This document shows positions 60,961 to 64,000 of a stretch of DNA of 64,000 bases, piece by piece (position 1 is the stretch's first letter; each line of letters begins with the position of its first letter). The translations under genes and the position numbers were made by a program. The notes under the pieces were generated by a model. That model did not search any database, had not been told where the DNA came from, and worked only from the letters and a program-made list of their open reading frames with translations. The DNA lies in the NCBI GenBank assembly GCA_019747815.1, contig JAIEQJ010000003.1, forward strand, positions 1 to 64,000, given 5' to 3'. The DNA is from Hyphomonadaceae bacterium (lineage in GTDB: Bacteria > Pseudomonadota > Alphaproteobacteria > Rhizobiales > Hyphomicrobiaceae).

Positions 60961-60975
60961 ATCGTCTCTGACGAT
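60961..60975. promoter_or_regulatory. Perfect dyad in the LysR/dehalogenase promoter region
   Basis: ATCGTC-TCT-GACGAT, close to the LysR start and about 120 bp before the dehalogenase ATG. Position suggests LysR autoregulation or shared control. Confidence 0.5.
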
Positions 60976-61095
60976 ACCGGACATCAGCATAATCGATTTT
61001 CCTACGTTCGCGCCAGTCCGTAAAGTTGACCCTTCAAGGCCGCGCAGTCGGTCGGAGCAGCTCGAGTTGCTCCAAGAAGATACTGGGAGGACGGC

Positions 61096-61878
61096 ATGTC
61101 ACACGATCGCCGGCAGGTGATGAAGCTCGCTAGCGCGGCCGGCTTGGCCGTCGGCATCGCACTGGCCGCCAGTCCGGCAAGGGCACAGACGAACGCACGC
61201 TTGAAGGCCATCAAGGCGTTGTGCTTCGACGCTTACGGCACGTTGTTTGACGTGTTCTCGGTGACGGCTCTTTGCGAGCAGCTGTTCCCGGGGAAGGGCA
61301 ACCAGATTGCCCAGTCATGGCGCGTGAAGCAGCTGCAATACAGCCTGTTGCGCAGCCTGATGGGCCGGCATCGCGACTTCTGGGGGCTGACAGAAGACGG
61401 GCTGGTCTGGGCGACGAAGAACGCCAAGGTCGAGCTGACCGCCGACAAGCGCAAACAGCTTATGGATGCCTACTTGGCACTCGCGGCCTTTCCGGATGTG
61501 AAGCCCGGACTCGAAGCTTTGAAGAAGCAAGGCGTGAGGTTGGCCATCCTCTCCAACGGCGAGCCGAGGATGCTCGAGGCTGCGGCCAAGAGCGCTGGCA
61601 TCCGCGATCTGCTCGACGAGGTCATCAGTGTGGAGGAGGTCCGCATCTTCAAGGTCAGTCCACGGGTCTACAATCTGGGCGCCGAGCGCATGAAGGTCAC
61701 AAACCCGGAGCTCGGGTTCATCTCGGCCAACTCCTGGGACATCAACGGGGCCGCCTCGGCTGGGCTCAACACCTTCTGGATCCAGCGCAGTGCCGCCGAA
61801 GTGCCCGAGGAGCTCGGCTTTGACGCCGGCGCTGTGGTCAAGGCCATCACCGATCTTCCGGCCCTGCTGCGCGGCTGA
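61096..61878 (+). CDS. Tat-exported type II haloacid dehalogenase
   Basis: 260 aa. The signal sequence DRRQVMKLASAAGLAVGIAL with a twin-arginine motif ends near ARAQ (residue 31). The mature protein has all (S)-2-haloacid dehalogenase residues: nucleophile D45 in CFDAYGTLFD, R76 in SWRVKQLQY, S153/N154 in ILSNG, K186 in IFKVSPRVY, and S210/N212/D215 in ISANSWD. The start follows GGGAGG. It would hydrolyse 2-haloacids to 2-hydroxyacids in the periplasm. It is followed by a symporter operon. Confidence 0.87.
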   Translation: MSHDRRQVMKLASAAGLAVGIALAASPARAQTNARLKAIKALCFDAYGTLFDVFSVTALCEQLFPGKGNQIAQSWRVKQLQYSLLRSLMGRHRDFWGLTEDGLVWATKNAKVELTADKRKQLMDAYLALAAFPDVKPGLEALKKQGVRLAILSNGEPRMLEAAAKSAGIRDLLDEVISVEEVRIFKVSPRVYNLGAERMKVTNPELGFISANSWDINGAASAGLNTFWIQRSAAEVPEELGFDAGAVVKAITDLPALLRG

Positions 61879-61925
61879 CGAACTCCTGCCTGCCGGCCAC
61901 CAGCAACGTTTCTGGGGAAAAGCCA

Positions 61926-62231
61926 ATGGACACCTACAGGAAAGAGATCGTCCACACACTGCTGTTTTTCTTCCTCTACTTGCTGGTCTCGCACACCGCC
62001 GTGTGGGCGCTGGTGTTCGGTATCGACAACGGCAACCGGGTTCTCGGGTTTCCCTTGCACTACTTCGCGGCGATCGCGCTTGCCTGGTTTGGGGTCGTTG
62101 GCGTGGCAATTTGGTGGAACGTCTGGGCCGATCGGCTCGACGCCGAGATCACTAGCTCGCAGCAAGAGGTGACGCATGCCGAATCCGTGCCCGGCGACAG
62201 CGTTCTGGCGGCTTCGGCGAAGGGGGATTGA
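61926..62231 (+). CDS. Small two-helix subunit of the sodium:solute symporter
   Basis: 101 aa. Two hydrophobic helices (about residues 10-33 and 44-66) are followed by a polar tail. GFPLHYFAAIALAWFGVVGV and IWWNVWADRLDAE resemble the small partner proteins (DUF485/DUF4212-like) encoded ahead of SSS-family symporters. It ends 3 bp before the symporter gene. Confidence 0.78.
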   Translation: MDTYRKEIVHTLLFFFLYLLVSHTAVWALVFGIDNGNRVLGFPLHYFAAIALAWFGVVGVAIWWNVWADRLDAEITSSQQEVTHAESVPGDSVLAASAKGD

Positions 62232-62234
62232 TCG

Positions 62235-63875
62235 ATGAGCCAGACCGCATGGCAAGTGCAAAACGTCTGGTTCGGCATCGGGATCAGCGTTCTCTTCTTC
62301 GGCTTCTACTATTTGGTCGCCTTCTTGGCGCAGCGCTTTACGCGCACGGAGGAGGACCTCTTCCTCGCCGGGCGCTCGATCGGGCCGATCGTGAACTCGT
62401 TGGCGGCGGCGTCGACCTGGATGAGCGTCGCCACCTTTCTGGGCGTCGTCGCCCTCATCCAGCAGCTGCACATGCCGTTCGTCTACATGTGGCTGCAGCT
62501 GATTTTGAGCGTGCCGCTGCTGGTGCTGTTCTACGGCGCCTTGCTGTGGCGGCTCAACGTGTTCACCTCGGTCTCCTTCCTGCGTATCCGCTACGGGCAG
62601 GCGGTCGCCTACCTGGCGTCCGCCTGGATGATGCTGATCCTGCTCATGTACATGATCGGGCAGTACATAGGCATCGCCAAGGTGTTCGAGGTCCTGCTCG
62701 GCCTGCCATACCTGCCGTCGCTGATCGTTTCTGCCCTGGTGATCACCGGCTACATCACGATTGGTGGCATGAAGGGCGCCACCTACAACGACGCCATCCA
62801 GATGGTGATCATGATGATCACCTTCGTCGTGCCGCTGGCTGCGATCCTCAAGGCCATGGGCGCGACCGGCTATTGGTTCCCGCCGCTCGGCTACGGAAGC
62901 ATGACCGACGTCATGCTGCAGAAGATCCCGACCTTCTTCGATCCCAAGTTCGACCCGCGCTTCTATCTGGCCCTGTTCGTCGCCTTGACGCTCGGCATCC
63001 TGGGCCTGCCGCAACTCGCGCAACGCGTGTTCACGTCGTCCAGCCTGAAAGCGGCACGCCGCGCCGTGCCCTGGTTCTGCGTGTGGGTCGGCATGATGTT
63101 CTCGGCCACCTACGCCATGGGATTTGCCGGCGTCGTGCACTTTGCCAACCGTGGCGAGACGCTGTCGCGTGAGGCGGCGGACAAGACCACGCTCCTGCTC
63201 AATCTCGCCTACAACCCCGAATGGGTCAGTGGTTTCGTCATCGTCGGCGTGCTGGCCGCAGGCGTGTCCACTATTGCCGGTCTGCTGATCGGGGCGGCAT
63301 CGATTGCCGCGCACGACATCGTCGGCATGATCAAGCCGGACATGCCCGAGAGAAAGAAGCTGAATTGGGGCTACGTTGCCTTGGCCTGCACCGGCATTAT
63401 TTCCTTGATTGTGTCGCTCAATCCTCCAGCATTCCTGATTACCAGCATCTTCTGGGCGTTCGGCCTGTCGGCCACCGCCGTGACGCCGATGATCATCCTC
63501 GGCGTGTGGTCGACGCGGATCAACAAATGGGGCGCGTTCGGTGGCAGCATTCTGGCCGGCGCGCTCTACATTGTGCTGTCACCCTACGTCTTTCCCAGCC
63601 TGGCAGTTGGCAAGGGCCTGATCGCCAATCTCGGCTACGCGGCAGCACTGATTACAGTGCCGACGGGCTTCGTCCTGACGATCCTCCTGTCGCTCCTTGC
63701 GGAGCTGGCAATGCGATCACGGGCTAGCGCGCTCTTGCGCGAGACGCAGGATCTCCTGGAACGCATGCACGGATGGCCCACTGTCACGCGGGCGCGCTAC
63801 AACGGCGTGCTCTGGCTGCTCGTCCTGTGCGTCCTTTGGGTGCCAGTCCTGATTTGGGGGCTGCAGCCATGGTGA
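62235..63875 (+). CDS. Sodium:solute symporter (SSS family)
   Basis: 546 aa with about 13 membrane helices. FLAGRSIGPIVNSLAAASTW, ITIGGMKGATYNDAIQ and GLPQLAQRVFTSSSLKAARR are SSS signatures. It is most like transporters of monocarboxylates such as acetate or lactate. With the exported dehalogenase upstream, it may take up the haloacid or the hydroxyacid product. It overlaps the next gene by 7 bases. Confidence 0.88.
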   Translation: MSQTAWQVQNVWFGIGISVLFFGFYYLVAFLAQRFTRTEEDLFLAGRSIGPIVNSLAAASTWMSVATFLGVVALIQQLHMPFVYMWLQLILSVPLLVLFYGALLWRLNVFTSVSFLRIRYGQAVAYLASAWMMLILLMYMIGQYIGIAKVFEVLLGLPYLPSLIVSALVITGYITIGGMKGATYNDAIQMVIMMITFVVPLAAILKAMGATGYWFPPLGYGSMTDVMLQKIPTFFDPKFDPRFYLALFVALTLGILGLPQLAQRVFTSSSLKAARRAVPWFCVWVGMMFSATYAMGFAGVVHFANRGETLSREAADKTTLLLNLAYNPEWVSGFVIVGVLAAGVSTIAGLLIGAASIAAHDIVGMIKPDMPERKKLNWGYVALACTGIISLIVSLNPPAFLITSIFWAFGLSATAVTPMIILGVWSTRINKWGAFGGSILAGALYIVLSPYVFPSLAVGKGLIANLGYAAALITVPTGFVLTILLSLLAELAMRSRASALLRETQDLLERMHGWPTVTRARYNGVLWLLVLCVLWVPVLIWGLQPW

Positions 63876-64000
63876 GCGTACTGCGTCCGCTCCCCGATCG
63901 CCTGGCAGGGCTCGGCGTCATCATCGCCGGGGTCGCCTGGAGCGGGGGAACCACAGCGGCCCGTTGGAGCTCGGTCGAGGTCGCAGGCTTCCCGGTAATT
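63869..64000 (+). CDS. Partial gene at the window edge, unknown function
   Basis: The ATG overlaps the end of the symporter gene, and 44 codons are visible (MVSVLRPLPDRLAGLGVIIA, then GVAWSGGTTAARW). The hydrophobic stretch near residue 15 suggests a membrane protein. No family is recognisable from this fragment. Confidence 0.5.
   Translation, partial: MVSVLRPLPDRLAGLGVIIAGVAWSGGTTAARWSSVEVAGFPVI

Noticed and set aside
61668-63314. 548-codon open frame antisense to the dehalogenase and symporter
   Set aside because: It mirrors well-identified genes on the plus strand; its His/Gln/Asp-rich composition is typical of antisense frames in GC-rich DNA.
1-64000. CRISPR arrays, tRNA/rRNA genes and riboswitches
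   Set aside because: No regularly spaced repeats, rRNA-like blocks or recognisable tRNA or riboswitch folds were seen by eye; small RNAs cannot be excluded.

Overview
The window is GC-rich DNA, densely coded, with gene families typical of Alphaproteobacteria (probably Hyphomicrobiales or a neighbouring order; genus not determinable by eye). No rRNA, tRNA, CRISPR array or transposase was recognised.

Left end (about 0.1-11.3 kb) is the control and processing core of an integrative and conjugative element (ICE) of the type studied in the Mesorhizobium symbiosis island: a truncated ArdC-like antirestriction protein, two toxin-antitoxin pairs flanking a LysR/isochorismatase/DoxX group, an RlxS-type relaxase, a DUF736 protein, the TraF peptidase, an RdfS-type excisionase, a divergent QseC-like/QseM-like pair with clear operator palindromes, and an FseA-like activator encoded in one uninterrupted frame. 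No integrase or type IV secretion genes lie in the window.

The middle (11.4-51.5 kb) is a large catabolic island with three complete branched-chain-amino-acid-type (LIV/HAAT) ABC importers, each with its own enzyme set. Operon A (12.3-27.25 kb) has CoA ligases, an acyl-CoA dehydrogenase, enoyl-CoA hydratase, 3-hydroxyacyl-CoA dehydrogenase, thiolase and an Fe-alcohol dehydrogenase, with an embedded TetR gene. Operon B (27.3-36.35 kb) has a LigE-like GST and a YfcG/Nu-class GST on one strand, and an aldehyde dehydrogenase, an SDR and importer 2 on the other. Operon C (49.5 down to 36.5 kb, minus strand, 13 genes) has importer 3, SDR, CoA-transferase, enoyl-CoA hydratase, HMG-CoA-lyase-like enzyme, acyl-CoA dehydrogenase, MmgE/PrpD, an MBL hydrolase and finally its own LacI regulator. 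The same 16-bp dyad, TTGWC-N6-GWCAA, occurs in the promoter regions of operon A, of both arms of operon B and of an exported MBL-fold gene beside a second, closely related TetR. This suggests one regulon. Two LacI-type dyads precede operon C.

The right part (51.8-64 kb) holds small redox and detoxification modules: TetR/redoxin; LysR with AhpD-like, DUF1348 and PNPOx-like proteins; exported thioredoxin, CcdA-like and DUF1223 proteins; a frameshifted VOC gene; DUF2798; GST; and a LysR divergent from a Tat-exported type II haloacid dehalogenase followed by a sodium:solute symporter and its small subunit. The last gene runs off the end.

Working model (inference): a mobile or formerly mobile element carrying a catabolic load that imports plant- or lignin-derived acids or aryl ethers, cleaves an ether link with glutathione, and degrades the side chain by CoA-linked beta-oxidation. 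No aromatic ring-cleavage genes are present, so ring breakdown would have to occur elsewhere.
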